64,000 nt of DNA from Streptomyces sp. V2I9. GTDB lineage: Bacteria; Actinomycetota; Actinomycetes; Streptomycetales; Streptomycetaceae. Below, piece by piece: positions 17,994 through 27,374 of the stretch (position 1 is the stretch's first letter; each line of letters begins with the position of its first letter). The notes beneath the pieces are model-generated. The model had not been told where the DNA came from, searched no databases, and saw nothing but the letters and a program-made list of their open reading frames with translations. The DNA lies in NCBI RefSeq assembly GCF_030817475.1, contig NZ_JAUSZJ010000002.1, forward strand, positions 1,479,501-1,543,500, in the 5' to 3' direction. The position numbers and the translations under genes were made by a program.

Positions 17994-19382
17994 GTGGCGA
18001 ACGACGCCAGCACCGTTTTCGACCTAGTGATCCTCGGCGGTGGCAGTGGCGGTTACGCCGCGGCCCTGCGCGGAGCGCAGCTGGGCCTGGACGTCGCCCT
18101 GATCGAGAAGGGCAAGGTCGGCGGCACCTGCCTGCACAACGGCTGCATTCCCACGAAGGCGCTGCTGCACGCGGGCGAGATCGCGGACCAGGCCCGCGAG
18201 TCGGCCCAGTTCGGCGTGAAGGCCACCTTCGAGGGCATCGACATGGAGGCCGTCAACAAGTACAAGGACGACGTGATCTCGGGCCTGTACAAGGGTCTCC
18301 AGGGTCTCATCGCCTCGCGCAAGGTCCACTACATCGAGGGCGAGGGCAAGCTCTCCTCCCCCACCTCGGTGGACGTGAACGGCCAGCGTGTCCAGGGCCG
18401 CCACGTGCTGCTGGCGACCGGCTCCGTGCCGAAGTCGCTGCCCGGCCTGGAGATCGACGGCAACCGGATCATCTCCTCGGATCACGCGCTGAAGCTCGAC
18501 CGCGTCCCGAAGTCCGCGATCGTGCTGGGCGGCGGCGTCATCGGCGTCGAGTTCGCCTCCGCGTGGAAGTCCTTCGGCACCGAGGTCACCATCGTCGAGG
18601 GCCTCAAGCACCTGGTCCCGGTCGAGGACGAGAACAGCTCCAAGCTCCTCGAGCGCGCGTTCCGCAAGCGCGGCATCAAGTTCAACCTCGGCACCTTCTT
18701 CGACAAGGCCGAGTACACCCAGGACGGCGTCCGCGTGACGCTCGCCGACGGCAAGACCTTCGAGGCGGAGGTGCTGCTGGTAGCGATCGGCCGCGGCCCG
18801 GTCTCGCAGGGCCTCGGTTACGAGGAGCAGGGCGTCGCGATGGACCGCGGCTACGTCCTGGTGGACGAGTACATGCAGACCAACGTCCCGACGATCTCGG
18901 CGGTGGGCGACCTCGTCCCGACCCTCCAGCTCGCCCACGTCGGCTTCGCCGAGGGCATCCTGGTCGCCGAGCGCCTCGCCGGTCTCAAGACCGTCCCGGT
19001 CGACTACGACGGCGTGCCGCGGGTGACGTACTGCCACCCCGAGGTCGCCTCCGTCGGCATCACCGAGGCCAAGGCCAAGGAGATCTACGGCGCGGACAAG
19101 GTCGTCGCCCTCAAGTACAACCTCGCGGGCAACGGCAAGAGCAAGATCCTGAAGACCGCGGGCGAGATCAAGCTCGTCCAGGTCAAGGACGGTGCCGTGG
19201 TCGGCGTCCACATGGTGGGCGACCGCATGGGCGAGCAGGTCGGCGAAGCCCAGCTGATCTACAACTGGGAGGCGCTGCCCGCCGAGGTCGCCCAGCTCAT
19301 CCACGCACACCCGACGCAGAACGAGGCGATGGGCGAGGCTCACCTGGCGCTGGCCGGCAAGCCCCTCCACGCCCACGACTGA
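17994..19382 (+). CDS. lpd: Dihydrolipoyl dehydrogenase (E3)
   Basis: FAD flavoprotein, 462 aa, that reoxidises the dihydrolipoyl arms of 2-oxo acid dehydrogenase complexes and reduces NAD. It shows the FAD dinucleotide motif ILGGGSGGYAAALRG, the redox-active disulphide in GGTCLHNGCIPTK, the NAD motif VLGGGVIGVEFAS, the second FAD motif TISAVGDL, and the C-terminal His-Glu dyad HAHPTQNEAMGE. The GTG at 17994 has GGAGG at 17982-17986; the frame is open further upstream, but without a ribosome site. It heads the operon with the E2 gene 61 bases downstream. Together with aceE it supplies the pyruvate dehydrogenase complex. Confidence 0.96.
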   Translation: MANDASTVFDLVILGGGSGGYAAALRGAQLGLDVALIEKGKVGGTCLHNGCIPTKALLHAGEIADQARESAQFGVKATFEGIDMEAVNKYKDDVISGLYKGLQGLIASRKVHYIEGEGKLSSPTSVDVNGQRVQGRHVLLATGSVPKSLPGLEIDGNRIISSDHALKLDRVPKSAIVLGGGVIGVEFASAWKSFGTEVTIVEGLKHLVPVEDENSSKLLERAFRKRGIKFNLGTFFDKAEYTQDGVRVTLADGKTFEAEVLLVAIGRGPVSQGLGYEEQGVAMDRGYVLVDEYMQTNVPTISAVGDLVPTLQLAHVGFAEGILVAERLAGLKTVPVDYDGVPRVTYCHPEVASVGITEAKAKEIYGADKVVALKYNLAGNGKSKILKTAGEIKLVQVKDGAVVGVHMVGDRMGEQVGEAQLIYNWEALPAEVAQLIHAHPTQNEAMGEAHLALAGKPLHAHD

Positions 19383-19443
19383 CCCCCGGTCCCGGGCGCG
19401 ACGACCGACCACTTCCGCATTTTCGTAAGGAGCAACTGAAACC

Positions 19444-21204
19444 ATGTCGGTTTCCGTAACCCTTCCGGCGCTCGGCGAGAGCGTCACCGAGGGCACTGTC
19501 ACCCGTTGGCTGAAGGCCGAGGGCGAGCGCGTCGAGGCCGACGAGCCGCTGCTCGAGGTCTCGACCGACAAGGTCGACACCGAGATCCCGGCCCCCGCGT
19601 CCGGTGTACTGACCTCCATCAAGGTCGCCGAGGACGAGACCGTCGAGGTCGGCGCCGAGCTGGCCGTCATCGACGACGGCTCCGGCGCCCCTGCCGCCCA
19701 GGAGGCCCCGGCCGCCGAGCCCGCCGCCGCCCCGGCCCCGCAGGCCGAGGAAGCGCCCGCCGCCCCGCCGGCCGAGGCCCCGGCCCCGGCCGCCGAGCCC
19801 GCCACCGGTGGTTCCTCCGCCGAGGGCACCGACGTCACCCTCCCCGCGCTCGGCGAGAGCGTCACCGAGGGCACCGTCACCCGCTGGCTCAAGGAGGTCG
19901 GCGAGGAGGTGGCCGAGGACGAGCCGCTGCTCGAGGTCTCCACGGACAAGGTCGACACCGAGATCCCCGCCCCGGTCGCCGGCGTGCTGCTGGAGATCGT
20001 GGTCGGCGAGGACGAGACCGCCGAGGTCGGCGCCAAGCTCGCCGTGATCGGCGCGCCGGGCGCGGCTCCGAAGCAGGAGGCTCCCGCCCCGGAGGCCCCG
20101 AAGCAGGAGGCGCCGAAGCAGGGAGCTCCGGCCCAGGAAGCCCCCAAGCAGGAAGCCCCGAAGCAGGAGGCACCCGCTCCGGCGGCCCCGGCGGCTCCCG
20201 CGGCCCCGGCTCCCGCCCCGGCGCAGCCCGCCGCACCGGCTCCGGCCGCTCCGTCCGCGCCCTCCGGTGACGACGGCGCGTACGTCACGCCGCTGGTCCG
20301 CAAGCTCGCGTCCGAGAACAACGTGGACCTGGGCTCGGTCAAGGGCACCGGCGTCGGCGGCCGTATCCGCAAGCAGGACGTCGTCGCCGCCGCGGAGGCC
20401 GCCAAGGCCGCCGCAGCAGCTCCGGCCCCCGCCGCCGCTCCGGCCGCCGCCAAGGCCGCGCCGAAGCTGGAGGCGTCCCCGCTGCGCGGTCAGACGGTCA
20501 AGATGACCCGCATGCGCAAGGTCATCGGCGACAACATGATGAAGGCCCTGCACTCGCAGGCCCAGCTGACCTCGGTCGTCGAGGTCGACATCACGAAGCT
20601 GATGAAGCTGCGCAACCAGGCGAAGGCCGCGTTCGCCGCCCGTGAGGGCGTCAAGCTGTCCCCGATGCCGTTCTTCGTGAAGGCGGCGGCCCAGGCGCTG
20701 AAGGCCCACCCGGTCATCAACGCCCGGATCAACGAGGACGAGGGCACCATCACGTACTTCGACTCGGAGAACATCGGCATCGCCGTGGACGCCGAGAAGG
20801 GTCTGATGACCCCGGTCATCAAGGGTGCGGGCGACCTGAACATCGCCGGTATCTCCAAGAAGACCGCGGAGCTCGCGGGCAAGGCGCGCGGTGGCGGCCT
20901 GACGCCGGACGACATGTCCGGCGCCACCTTCACCATCAGCAACACCGGTTCGCGCGGCGCCCTGTTCGACACCGTCATCGTCCCGCCGAACCAGGCCGCC
21001 ATCCTGGGCATCGGCGCGACGGTCCGCCGTCCCGTGGTCATCGACCACCCGGACCTCGGCGAGACCATCGCGGTGCGCGACATGACGTACCTCTCGCTCT
21101 CCTACGACCACCGTCTGGTGGACGGCGCGGACGCCGCCCGCTACCTGACCTCGGTCAAGGCGATCCTGGAGGCGGGTGAGTTCGAGGTCGAGCTCGGCCT
21201 CTGA
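19444..21204 (+). CDS. sucB: Dihydrolipoamide acyltransferase E2 with two lipoyl domains
   Basis: Core E2 of a 2-oxo acid dehydrogenase complex, 586 aa. Two lipoyl domains (about residues 3-77 and 130-202) each carry the lipoylated lysine in [10 protein letters not shown] (Lys 43 and Lys 169). They are joined by Ala/Pro-rich and then Gln-Glu-Ala-Pro-rich swinging linkers. A peripheral subunit-binding domain lies at about 279-313, then the catalytic domain with the active histidine in [15 protein letters not shown]. It is conventionally labelled sucB. The neighbours lpd and aceE, and the actinobacterial pattern in which the 2-oxoglutarate E1 carries its own transferase domain, make a pyruvate dehydrogenase role (AceF/DlaT) more likely. 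AAGGAG precedes the ATG. Confidence 0.95.
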   Translation: MSVSVTLPALGESVTEGTVTRWLKAEGERVEADEPLLEVSTDKVDTEIPAPASGVLTSIKVAEDETVEVGAELAVIDDGSGAPAAQEAPAAEPAAAPAPQAEEAPAAPPAEAPAPAAEPATGGSSAEGTDVTLPALGESVTEGTVTRWLKEVGEEVAEDEPLLEVSTDKVDTEIPAPVAGVLLEIVVGEDETAEVGAKLAVIGAPGAAPKQEAPAPEAPKQEAPKQGAPAQEAPKQEAPKQEAPAPAAPAAPAAPAPAPAQPAAPAPAAPSAPSGDDGAYVTPLVRKLASENNVDLGSVKGTGVGGRIRKQDVVAAAEAAKAAAAAPAPAAAPAAAKAAPKLEASPLRGQTVKMTRMRKVIGDNMMKALHSQAQLTSVVEVDITKLMKLRNQAKAAFAAREGVKLSPMPFFVKAAAQALKAHPVINARINEDEGTITYFDSENIGIAVDAEKGLMTPVIKGAGDLNIAGISKKTAELAGKARGGGLTPDDMSGATFTISNTGSRGALFDTVIVPPNQAAILGIGATVRRPVVIDHPDLGETIAVRDMTYLSLSYDHRLVDGADAARYLTSVKAILEAGEFEVELGL

Positions 21205-21231
21205 ACGCCCCGGCTGTAACCAGCCTCACCA

Positions 21232-21272
21232 GCGGCGCCCCCGCCCGGAACCTCTCCGGGCGGGGGCGCCGC
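21232..21272 (+). terminator. Hairpin terminator after the E2 gene
   Basis: 17-bp perfect inverted repeat (21232-21248 and 21256-21272) with a 7-base loop. Confidence 0.85.
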
Positions 21273-21353
21273 CGTATTGTCTAACCACCACAGGAGGCCG
21301 ACCCGCCGCCGTGATGATGTAGGCAGCACAGGTCTGCGCTGAAGGAGCCTTCC

Positions 21354-21998
21354 ATGACCCCGCCCGTCGTCCACTCGCTGCGCGAACAGATCCGCGAGCA
21401 CATCGTGGAGGGGATCGTCAGCGGGCGCTGGAAGCCGGGCGAGCGGATCGTGGAGCGCCGCATCGCCACCGAGCTGGAGGTCAGCCAGACGCCCGTGCGC
21501 GAGGCGCTGCGCGAGCTGGAGACGCTCCGGCTGATCGAGTCGGCCCCCAACAAGGGCGTCCGGGTCCGCAATCTCACCGCCGCCGACCTGGAGGAGAGCT
21601 ACCCGGTCCGGGCCGGCCTGGAGCAGATCGCCGCCGAGCTGGCGGCCCCGGTGCTGGGCCGGGACTGCTCGGCGCTGGAGCCCCATGTGGCCGCGCTGTA
21701 CGAGGCGGACCGGCTGGCGGACGGCGAGGCCCAGGTGCGGCACACGGTCGGCTTCCACCGGGAGCTGGTGCGGGCCGCCGGGAACGCGGTGCTGCTGCAC
21801 ACCTGGGAGGGGCTGGGCATCGAGGTGTTCACGGCCCTGTCGATCCGCTGGCTGGGCACGGTGCAGAAGTCGTACGCGGAGGAGCACCAGGCGCTCATCG
21901 ACGCGTTCCTCGCCGGGGACCCGCACATCGGCACCCTGGTGAAGGCGCACGTCCTGGGCTGCGCCCCGGCCCCCGAGGCCGCCACACCCACCGCGTAG
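21354..21998 (+). CDS. GntR-family (FadR/FCD) transcriptional regulator
   Basis: DNA-binding regulator of 214 aa. The winged helix occupies about residues 6-75 (LREQIREHIVEGIVSGRWKPG, then TELEVSQTPVREALRELE). The FCD ligand domain follows, with the metal-coordinating pattern of acidic and histidine residues (VGFHRELVRAAGN near residue 125-140, later KAHVLG). Such regulators usually respond to small organic acids. It lies between the E2 gene and aceE, all in one direction, and a perfect palindrome sits upstream of aceE, so control of pyruvate dehydrogenase expression is a reasonable guess, not shown. An ATG with AAGGAG upstream supports the start. Confidence 0.9.
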   Translation: MTPPVVHSLREQIREHIVEGIVSGRWKPGERIVERRIATELEVSQTPVREALRELETLRLIESAPNKGVRVRNLTAADLEESYPVRAGLEQIAAELAAPVLGRDCSALEPHVAALYEADRLADGEAQVRHTVGFHRELVRAAGNAVLLHTWEGLGIEVFTALSIRWLGTVQKSYAEEHQALIDAFLAGDPHIGTLVKAHVLGCAPAPEAATPTA

Positions 21999-22378
21999 GC
22001 CGCCGAGCGCGCGACCCTACGCGCAGGACCTCAGGGCCTCAGACCTCAGGCCTTCAGACCCCAGGGCCTCAGGACCGGCGAGCACCTCCCCAAAGCGCCC
22101 GGCACCCCCGCTGCGGCGGTCGGCACCCGATCATCTGCTGTCGCGTCCGCTCTTCCGTGCAGGTCATCACCCCTTTTGCGCGTAATTTCGCGTCACTCCG
22201 TGCCCCTTTTCGAGGCACCCCATGCCACTTTTCTTCCTATCGAGAAGTTTTGCCCTCCACCCTTTGATCGATCATCGATCAGAGCCTTACAGTTCACTTC
22301 GCGGGCCCACCGGCCCCATCGCCCTGTCCTGCCAGCCAGGGCCTTCTCCACCCCCCTCCTCTCCGGAAGGCGGCGATC
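21999..22378. other. Intergenic region upstream of aceE
   Basis: This 380-base stretch has no coding frame of Streptomyces character. Its first part (22028-22075) contains several imperfect copies of CCTCAGGGCCTCAG/GACCTCAGG. Its second part (about 22165-22300) is clearly AT-richer than the surroundings and is the likely promoter region of aceE, with a perfect palindrome at 22265-22281. Confidence 0.6.
22265..22281. promoter_or_regulatory. Perfect palindrome upstream of aceE (candidate operator)
   Basis: TGATCGAT-C-ATCGATCA, an 8-1-8 perfect palindrome inside an AT-rich patch, 97 bases before the aceE start. Its size and position suit an operator for a dimeric regulator, perhaps the GntR protein encoded just upstream. 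The sequence lacks the GT/AC core usual for FadR-type sites, so another factor is equally possible. Confidence 0.5.
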
Positions 22379-25051
22379 ATGACCGACCCCGTAGGAAAGC
22401 TTCCGAGCGAGCTCGACCAGCTCCCGGACCGTGACCCCGAGGAGACCGCCGAATGGGCGGCCTCCCTGGACGCCGTCACCAAGGCCGCCGGCCCGCACCG
22501 TGCCGCGTACCTGATGCGCCGGTCGCTGCAGCACGCCGAGGGCGCCGGTCTCGCGCTGCCCAAGCTGCTGGAGACCGACTACGTCAACACCATCCCGACC
22601 GCCGCCGAGCCCTCGTTCGACGGCGACCTGGAGATGGAGTCGCGGATCACCGCGTGGAACCGCTGGAACGCGGCCGCGATGGTCACGCGGGGCGCCCGGT
22701 ACGGGGTCGGCGGCCACATCGCCACCTTCGCCTCGGCAGCCTGGCTCTACGAGACCGGCTTCAACCACTTCTTCCGCGGCAAGGAGGGGGACGGCTCCGG
22801 CGACCAGCTCTACATCCAGGGCCACGCCTCCCCCGGCATCTACGCCCGCGCCTTCCTGGACGGCCGGCTCAGCGAGCGGCAGCTCGACAACTTCCGCCAG
22901 GAGGCGGGCGGCGACGGTCTGCCCTCCTACCCGCACCCGCGGCGGCTGCCCTGGCTCTGGGAGTTCCCCACCGTGTCGATGGGCCTCGGCCCGCTCTCGG
23001 CGATCTACCAGGCGCGCTTCAACCGCTATCTGGCCAACCGCAACATCAAGGACACGGCCGGCTCGCACGTCTGGGCCTTCCTGGGCGACGGCGAGATGGA
23101 CGAGCCCGAGTCGACGGCGGCCCTCGCGCTGGCCTCCCGTGAGCAGCTCGACAACCTGACCTTCGTCATCAACTGCAACCTGCAGCGCCTCGACGGCCCG
23201 GTCCGCGCCAACTTCCGCGTGGTCCAGGAGCTGGAGGCACAGTTCCGCGGGGCCGGCTGGAACGTCGTCAAGACGCTCTGGGGCAACGCCTGGGACGAGC
23301 TGTTCCAGCTGGACACCCGGGGGGCGCTGCTCCGCCGCCTGCGCGAGGTCCCGGACGCGCAGTTCCAGACGTACGCCACCCGCGACGTGGCCTACATCCG
23401 CGAGCACTTCTTCGGTGCCGAGCCCGCCCTCGCCGAACTGGCGAAGCTGCTCACCGACGCGGTGATCGCCGAGTGCTTCTCCACCTCGCGCGGCGGCCAC
23501 GAGGCCCGCAAGGTCTACGCGGCGTACCGGGCGGCGATCGAGCACAAGGGCGCGCCGACCGTGATCCTGGCCCAGACGGTCAAGGGCTACACGCTCGGCA
23601 AGGGATTCGAGTCCAAGAACGCCAACCACCAGATGAAGAAGCTGTCGGTCGAGGAGTTCAAGGGCATGCGCGAGCTGCTCGGCCTCCCGATCCCCGACAG
23701 CGCCTTCGAGGACGGCCTCGTCCCCTACGGCCACCCAGGCGCCGACTCCCCCGAGGTCCGCTACCTCCAGGAGCGCCGCGCCGCCCTCGGCGGTCCCGCC
23801 CCGGCCCGCCGCCTGCACGCCTCGGCGCCGCTGCCGCAGCCCGAGGAGCGCGCGTTCAAGGCCCTGTACAAGGGGTCCGGCAAGCAGGAGATGGCCACCA
23901 CCATGGCGTTCGTCCGCCTGGTGAAGGACCTGATGCGGGACAAGGAGACCGGCAGGCGCTGGGTGCCGATCGTCCCCGACGAGGCCCGTACCTTCGGTAT
24001 GGAGTCGCTGTTCCCCTCGGCCGGCATCTACTCGCCGCTGGGCCAGACGTACGATCCGGTCGACCGCGACCAGCTGATGTACTACAAGGAGTCCAAGGAC
24101 GGCCAGATCCTCAACGAGGGGATCACCGAGGCCGGGGCCATGGCCGACTTCATCGCCGCCGCCACGTCGTACGCGACGCACGGCGAGACGATGATCCCGT
24201 TCTACATCTTCTACTCGATGTTCGGCTGGCAGCGGACCGGGGACCAGATGTGGCAGCTCGCCGACCAGCTCGGCAAGGGCTTCATCGTCGGCGCGACGGC
24301 GGGCCGCACGACCCTGACGGGCGAGGGCCTCCAGCACGCGGACGGCCACTCGCACCTGATCGCGGCCACCAACCCGGCCTCGCTCAACTACGACCCGGCG
24401 TTCGCGTACGAGGTCGCGGTGATCGTCAAGGACGGGCTGCGGCGGATGTACGGCCCCGATGCCGAGGACGTCTTCTACTACCTGACGGTCTACAACGAGC
24501 CGAAGCCCCAGCCCGCGATGCCCGAGGGCGTCGAAGAGGGCATCGTCAAGGGGCTGTACCGCTTCAAGGAGGGCGTGCCCGCTGCGGCGGACGCGCCGCG
24601 GCTCCAGCTGCTGGCCTCCGGTACGGCGATCCACTGGGCCCTGGAGGCCCAGGAGCTGCTGGCCTCCGACTGGGGCATCACGGCCGACGTCTGGTCCGCC
24701 ACGTCGTGGGGCGAACTGCGCCGCGACGCCCTGGAGGCCGACGAGGCCCTCCTCCGCGGTGAGACGCGGGTCCCGTACGTCACGCAGGCGCTCTCCGGCG
24801 CGCCGGGCCCGGTCCTCGCGGTGAGCGACTGGATGCGCCAGGTCCCGGACCAGATCAGCCAGTGGGTGGAGCAGGACTGGTCCTCGCTCGGCACGGACGG
24901 TTTCGGCCTCTCCGACACCCGCGCCGCGGCCCGCCGCCACTTCGGCGTCGACGCCCCGTCGATCGTGGTGGCCTCGCTGGCCCAGCTCGCCAAGCGCGGC
25001 GAGGTCCCGGCCTCGGCGGTCAAGGAGGCACGGGAGCGGTACGGCCTCTGA
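22379..25051 (+). CDS. aceE: Pyruvate dehydrogenase E1, homodimeric type
   Basis: Thiamine-diphosphate enzyme of 890 aa that decarboxylates pyruvate and acetylates the lipoyl group of E2. It has the full length of AceE. The TPP/Mg motif begins at about residue 235 (GDGEMDEPE) and closes with an Asn in FVINCNLQRLDGP. Conserved flanking segments include YIQGHASPGIYARAFL and, in the C-terminal half, PFYIFYSMFGWQRTGDQ and EGLQHADGHSHL. The ATG at 22379 is taken as start; no strong Shine-Dalgarno is seen beyond GGAAGGCGG. The gene has its own AT-rich upstream region and its own terminator, so it is transcribed separately from lpd-E2. Confidence 0.97.
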   Translation: MTDPVGKLPSELDQLPDRDPEETAEWAASLDAVTKAAGPHRAAYLMRRSLQHAEGAGLALPKLLETDYVNTIPTAAEPSFDGDLEMESRITAWNRWNAAAMVTRGARYGVGGHIATFASAAWLYETGFNHFFRGKEGDGSGDQLYIQGHASPGIYARAFLDGRLSERQLDNFRQEAGGDGLPSYPHPRRLPWLWEFPTVSMGLGPLSAIYQARFNRYLANRNIKDTAGSHVWAFLGDGEMDEPESTAALALASREQLDNLTFVINCNLQRLDGPVRANFRVVQELEAQFRGAGWNVVKTLWGNAWDELFQLDTRGALLRRLREVPDAQFQTYATRDVAYIREHFFGAEPALAELAKLLTDAVIAECFSTSRGGHEARKVYAAYRAAIEHKGAPTVILAQTVKGYTLGKGFESKNANHQMKKLSVEEFKGMRELLGLPIPDSAFEDGLVPYGHPGADSPEVRYLQERRAALGGPAPARRLHASAPLPQPEERAFKALYKGSGKQEMATTMAFVRLVKDLMRDKETGRRWVPIVPDEARTFGMESLFPSAGIYSPLGQTYDPVDRDQLMYYKESKDGQILNEGITEAGAMADFIAAATSYATHGETMIPFYIFYSMFGWQRTGDQMWQLADQLGKGFIVGATAGRTTLTGEGLQHADGHSHLIAATNPASLNYDPAFAYEVAVIVKDGLRRMYGPDAEDVFYYLTVYNEPKPQPAMPEGVEEGIVKGLYRFKEGVPAAADAPRLQLLASGTAIHWALEAQELLASDWGITADVWSATSWGELRRDALEADEALLRGETRVPYVTQALSGAPGPVLAVSDWMRQVPDQISQWVEQDWSSLGTDGFGLSDTRAAARRHFGVDAPSIVVASLAQLAKRGEVPASAVKEARERYGL

Positions 25052-25074
25052 GCCCCGCCGCCCCGCCGAGCCGA

Positions 25075-25132
25075 AACCCCCGGTCACCGGGCGGGCGCGT
25101 CCGACAGCGCGCCCGCCCGGCGGCCGGGGGTT
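25075..25132 (+). terminator. Long hairpin terminator after aceE
   Basis: Outer arms 25075-25083 and 25124-25132 (9 bp) and inner arms 25087-25099 and 25108-25120 (13 bp) are separated by 3-base internal loops, giving a 22-bp interrupted stem. Confidence 0.85.
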
Positions 25133-25144
25133 CTCCGGTTCTCG

Positions 25145-25172
25145 CCGCTCACCGCTCACCGCTCACCGCTCA
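25145..25172. repeat. Four tandem 7-bp repeats
   Basis: CCGCTCA occurs four times in tandem at 25145-25172, between the aceE terminator and the start of the WYL regulator at 25192. It may influence promoter spacing and could vary in copy number; no function is known. Confidence 0.7.
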
Positions 25173-25191
25173 CCGACGCCACAATGGGCCC

Positions 25192-26175
25192 ATGCGCGCT
25201 GCCCGGCTGATCAAGATGGTGCTGCTCCTGCAGGCCCGCCCCGCGATGACCGCCGCCGAGCTGGCGGCCGAGCTGGAGGTGTCGGAGCGTACGGTCACGC
25301 GGGACGCGCAGGCCCTCTCCGACGCGGGCGTCCCGGTGTACGCGGAGCGCGGCCGGGCCGGCGGCTACCGGCTCGTCGGCGGGTACCGCACCCGGCTGAC
25401 CGGTCTCGACCGGAACGAGGCGGAGGCGCTGTTCCTCTCCGGACTCCCCGCCGCGCTGCGCGAGATGGGGCTGGAGGACGCGGCCTCGGCCGCCCGGCTC
25501 AAGGTGTCGGCGGCGCTCCTGCCCTCCCTGCGCGATGCCTCCTCCTCCGCCGCCCGCCGCTTCCACCTGGACGCGCCGTCCTGGTACCACGAGCCGGAGC
25601 CCCCCGAGCTGCTGCCCCCGATCGCGGACGCGGTCCGGGACGACCGGACGGTCCGGGTCCGCTACCGCCGGGGCGGGGGCCGCGAGCACGACGGTACGGA
25701 GGTGGCGCGGGAGCTGGCCCCGTACGGTCTCGTCCTCAAGGCCGGGGTCTGGTACCTCTGCGCGCGGGCGGGCGAGGACTTCCGGGTCTACCGGATCGAC
25801 CGCTTCACCGCCGTGGAGCCGTCGGAGGAACGCTTCGAGCGCGACGAGACGTTCGATCTGCCCGGCTTCTGGGAAGAGCGGGCCGCCGAGTTCGCCCGGT
25901 CCCTGCTGCGTACGGAGGTGACCGTACGGGTGTCCGAGCGCGGGGCGCGGATGCTGGCGTACACCGGTGACCGCGCGGCGTCCGCGGCGGCGCTCGCGGA
26001 GGCGTCCGTACCGGACCGGGACGGGTGGCGGACGCTCACGCTGCCGGTGGAGTCGCCGGACGTGGCCTTCGGCCAGCTGCTGGCGCTGGGGCCCGAGTTG
26101 GAGGTCCTGGCACCCGTCGAACTGCGGGAACGGTTCTCGGAGGCGGCCGAACGCCTGCGCGAGATGTATCGCTGA
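25192..26175 (+). CDS. HTH/WYL-domain transcriptional regulator
   Basis: Regulator of 327 aa. The N-terminal DeoR-like helix-turn-helix covers about residues 5-60 (LLLQARPAMTAAELAAELEVSERTVTRDAQALSDAG), and a WYL domain follows (about 140-230), with the WYL signature in AGVWYLCARAGEDFRVYRIDRF. A WCX-like C-terminal domain ends the protein. WYL domains bind nucleic acids or nucleotides and often regulate defence and DNA-damage genes; here no clear target is visible. The ATG at 25192 has no strong ribosome site and only about 60 bases separate it from the aceE terminator, so it may be leaderless or weakly translated. Confidence 0.9.
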   Translation: MRAARLIKMVLLLQARPAMTAAELAAELEVSERTVTRDAQALSDAGVPVYAERGRAGGYRLVGGYRTRLTGLDRNEAEALFLSGLPAALREMGLEDAASAARLKVSAALLPSLRDASSSAARRFHLDAPSWYHEPEPPELLPPIADAVRDDRTVRVRYRRGGGREHDGTEVARELAPYGLVLKAGVWYLCARAGEDFRVYRIDRFTAVEPSEERFERDETFDLPGFWEERAAEFARSLLRTEVTVRVSERGARMLAYTGDRAASAAALAEASVPDRDGWRTLTLPVESPDVAFGQLLALGPELEVLAPVELRERFSEAAERLREMYR

Positions 26176-26237
26176 AAGGCTTCAATTCGGCGGCTGAGCG
26201 TGCGGGAGCACCCGGCAGGCTGGATGCTGGACCCGTG

Positions 26238-26759
26238 ATGGACGAAACGGAATTCTGGGAGATCATCGACAGCACCCGCGAGGCCGCCGACGGCGACCCC
26301 GAGGACCACGCCGACCTGCTGGTGGAACGGCTGGTGCAGCTCTATCCCGAATCCGTGCTGGACTTCGCCCGGCACTTCGAGGCCCGCTACAACCGCGCCT
26401 ACCGCTGGGACCTCTGGGGTGCGGCGACCGTGCTGCTGGGCGGGGCGAGCGACGACGCGTTCGACTACTTCCGGTGCTGGCTGATCGGCCAGGGGCGGGA
26501 GGTATTCGAGGGGGCGCTGCACGATCCGGACGACCTGGCGGAGTTGCTGGAGGAGTTCGACGAGGAGATCGACGGGGACGGGGAGGAGCTGGGGTACGCG
26601 GCCGACGAGGCGTACGAGCAGCTCACCGGGGCGGTCGCGCCGGATCTGGGGCTGCCGCCGCAGCCCGCCGAGCCGCTGGGCACCCCGGTCGACTTCGAGG
26701 AGGAGGACGCGCTCGCGGCCCGCTTCCCCGAGCTCTGGGACCGCTTCGGACCCCACTGA
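26238..26759 (+). CDS. DUF4240 protein
   Basis: Acidic cytoplasmic protein of 173 aa beginning MDETEFWEIIDSTREAADGD, the hallmark of the DUF4240 family; then follow YRWDLWGAATVLLGGASDD and FDYFRCWLIGQG, also typical. The function of the family is unknown. A GTG directly before the ATG is an alternative start. It stands 62 bases downstream of the WYL regulator on the same strand and converges with the GNAT gene. Confidence 0.85.
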   Translation: MDETEFWEIIDSTREAADGDPEDHADLLVERLVQLYPESVLDFARHFEARYNRAYRWDLWGAATVLLGGASDDAFDYFRCWLIGQGREVFEGALHDPDDLAELLEEFDEEIDGDGEELGYAADEAYEQLTGAVAPDLGLPPQPAEPLGTPVDFEEEDALAARFPELWDRFGPH

Positions 26760-26787
26760 GCCCGGTACCGCCGCCCTCCGGGCCCTG

Positions 26788-27312
26788 TCAGGCGGGGTCG
26801 AGCGAGCGGCCCATGCAGACGTCGTCCACGTATCGCCCGTTCAGGAAGAACTCGCCGGGGAAGACCCCTTCGACGGCGAAGCCCTCCGAGGCGTACAGCG
26901 CGCGGGCGGGCTCGTTGTGGGCGAGGACCCGCAGGGTGATCCGGTTGGCGCCCTGGCGGCGGGCCTCGTCGAACGCGGCGCGCAGCAGGCTCCGCCCGAC
27001 ACCGGCCCCGCGCGCCCAGGTCGCCACGGCGAGCCCGCGTATCTGGCGCACATGGGCGTTGCAGGCGAGCGGGGTGGGCGGGACCAGGCGTATGTACCCG
27101 GCGATGCGCGGGGCGCCGCCCTCCGTCTCCACCGCCTCCGCCACGAAGAAGTCCTGCGGCGGGTGCCCCTCCTCGAAGAAGGGATCGTACGGAGGCACCG
27201 GCCGGGGCAGGACGGCGTGCAGGGTCGACCAGGTGGACCGGTCGAGTTCGGCGAGTTCGGCCTCGTCGGCGGGCGCGGCGGGACGGACGGAAAGGAGGGG
27301 GGGTACGGCCAT
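26788..27312 (-). CDS. GNAT-family N-acetyltransferase
   Basis: Soluble acetyl-CoA-dependent acetyltransferase, 174 aa. The acetyl-CoA binding motif is IRGLAVATWARGAGVGRSLLRAAFDEA (from about residue 92), with the Q/RxxGxG/A pattern as ARGAGVG, followed by ITLRVLAHNEPARALYASEGF, which is the conserved beta-6/beta-7 part. The acceptor is unknown. It is divergent from the TIGR01777 gene, 62 bases away, and its ATG at 27312 is well supported. Confidence 0.9.
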   Translation of the reverse strand: MAVPPLLSVRPAAPADEAELAELDRSTWSTLHAVLPRPVPPYDPFFEEGHPPQDFFVAEAVETEGGAPRIAGYIRLVPPTPLACNAHVRQIRGLAVATWARGAGVGRSLLRAAFDEARRQGANRITLRVLAHNEPARALYASEGFAVEGVFPGEFFLNGRYVDDVCMGRSLDPA

Positions 27313-27374
27313 GGGAGCACTGTGCCACGCGGTGCTCCCCGTGTTCGAGCCCTTTCATGGGGCAGGATGAGCCC

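Noticed and set aside
25145..25172. CRISPR-like array
   Set aside because: The 7-bp units are directly adjacent without spacers; a simple tandem repeat.
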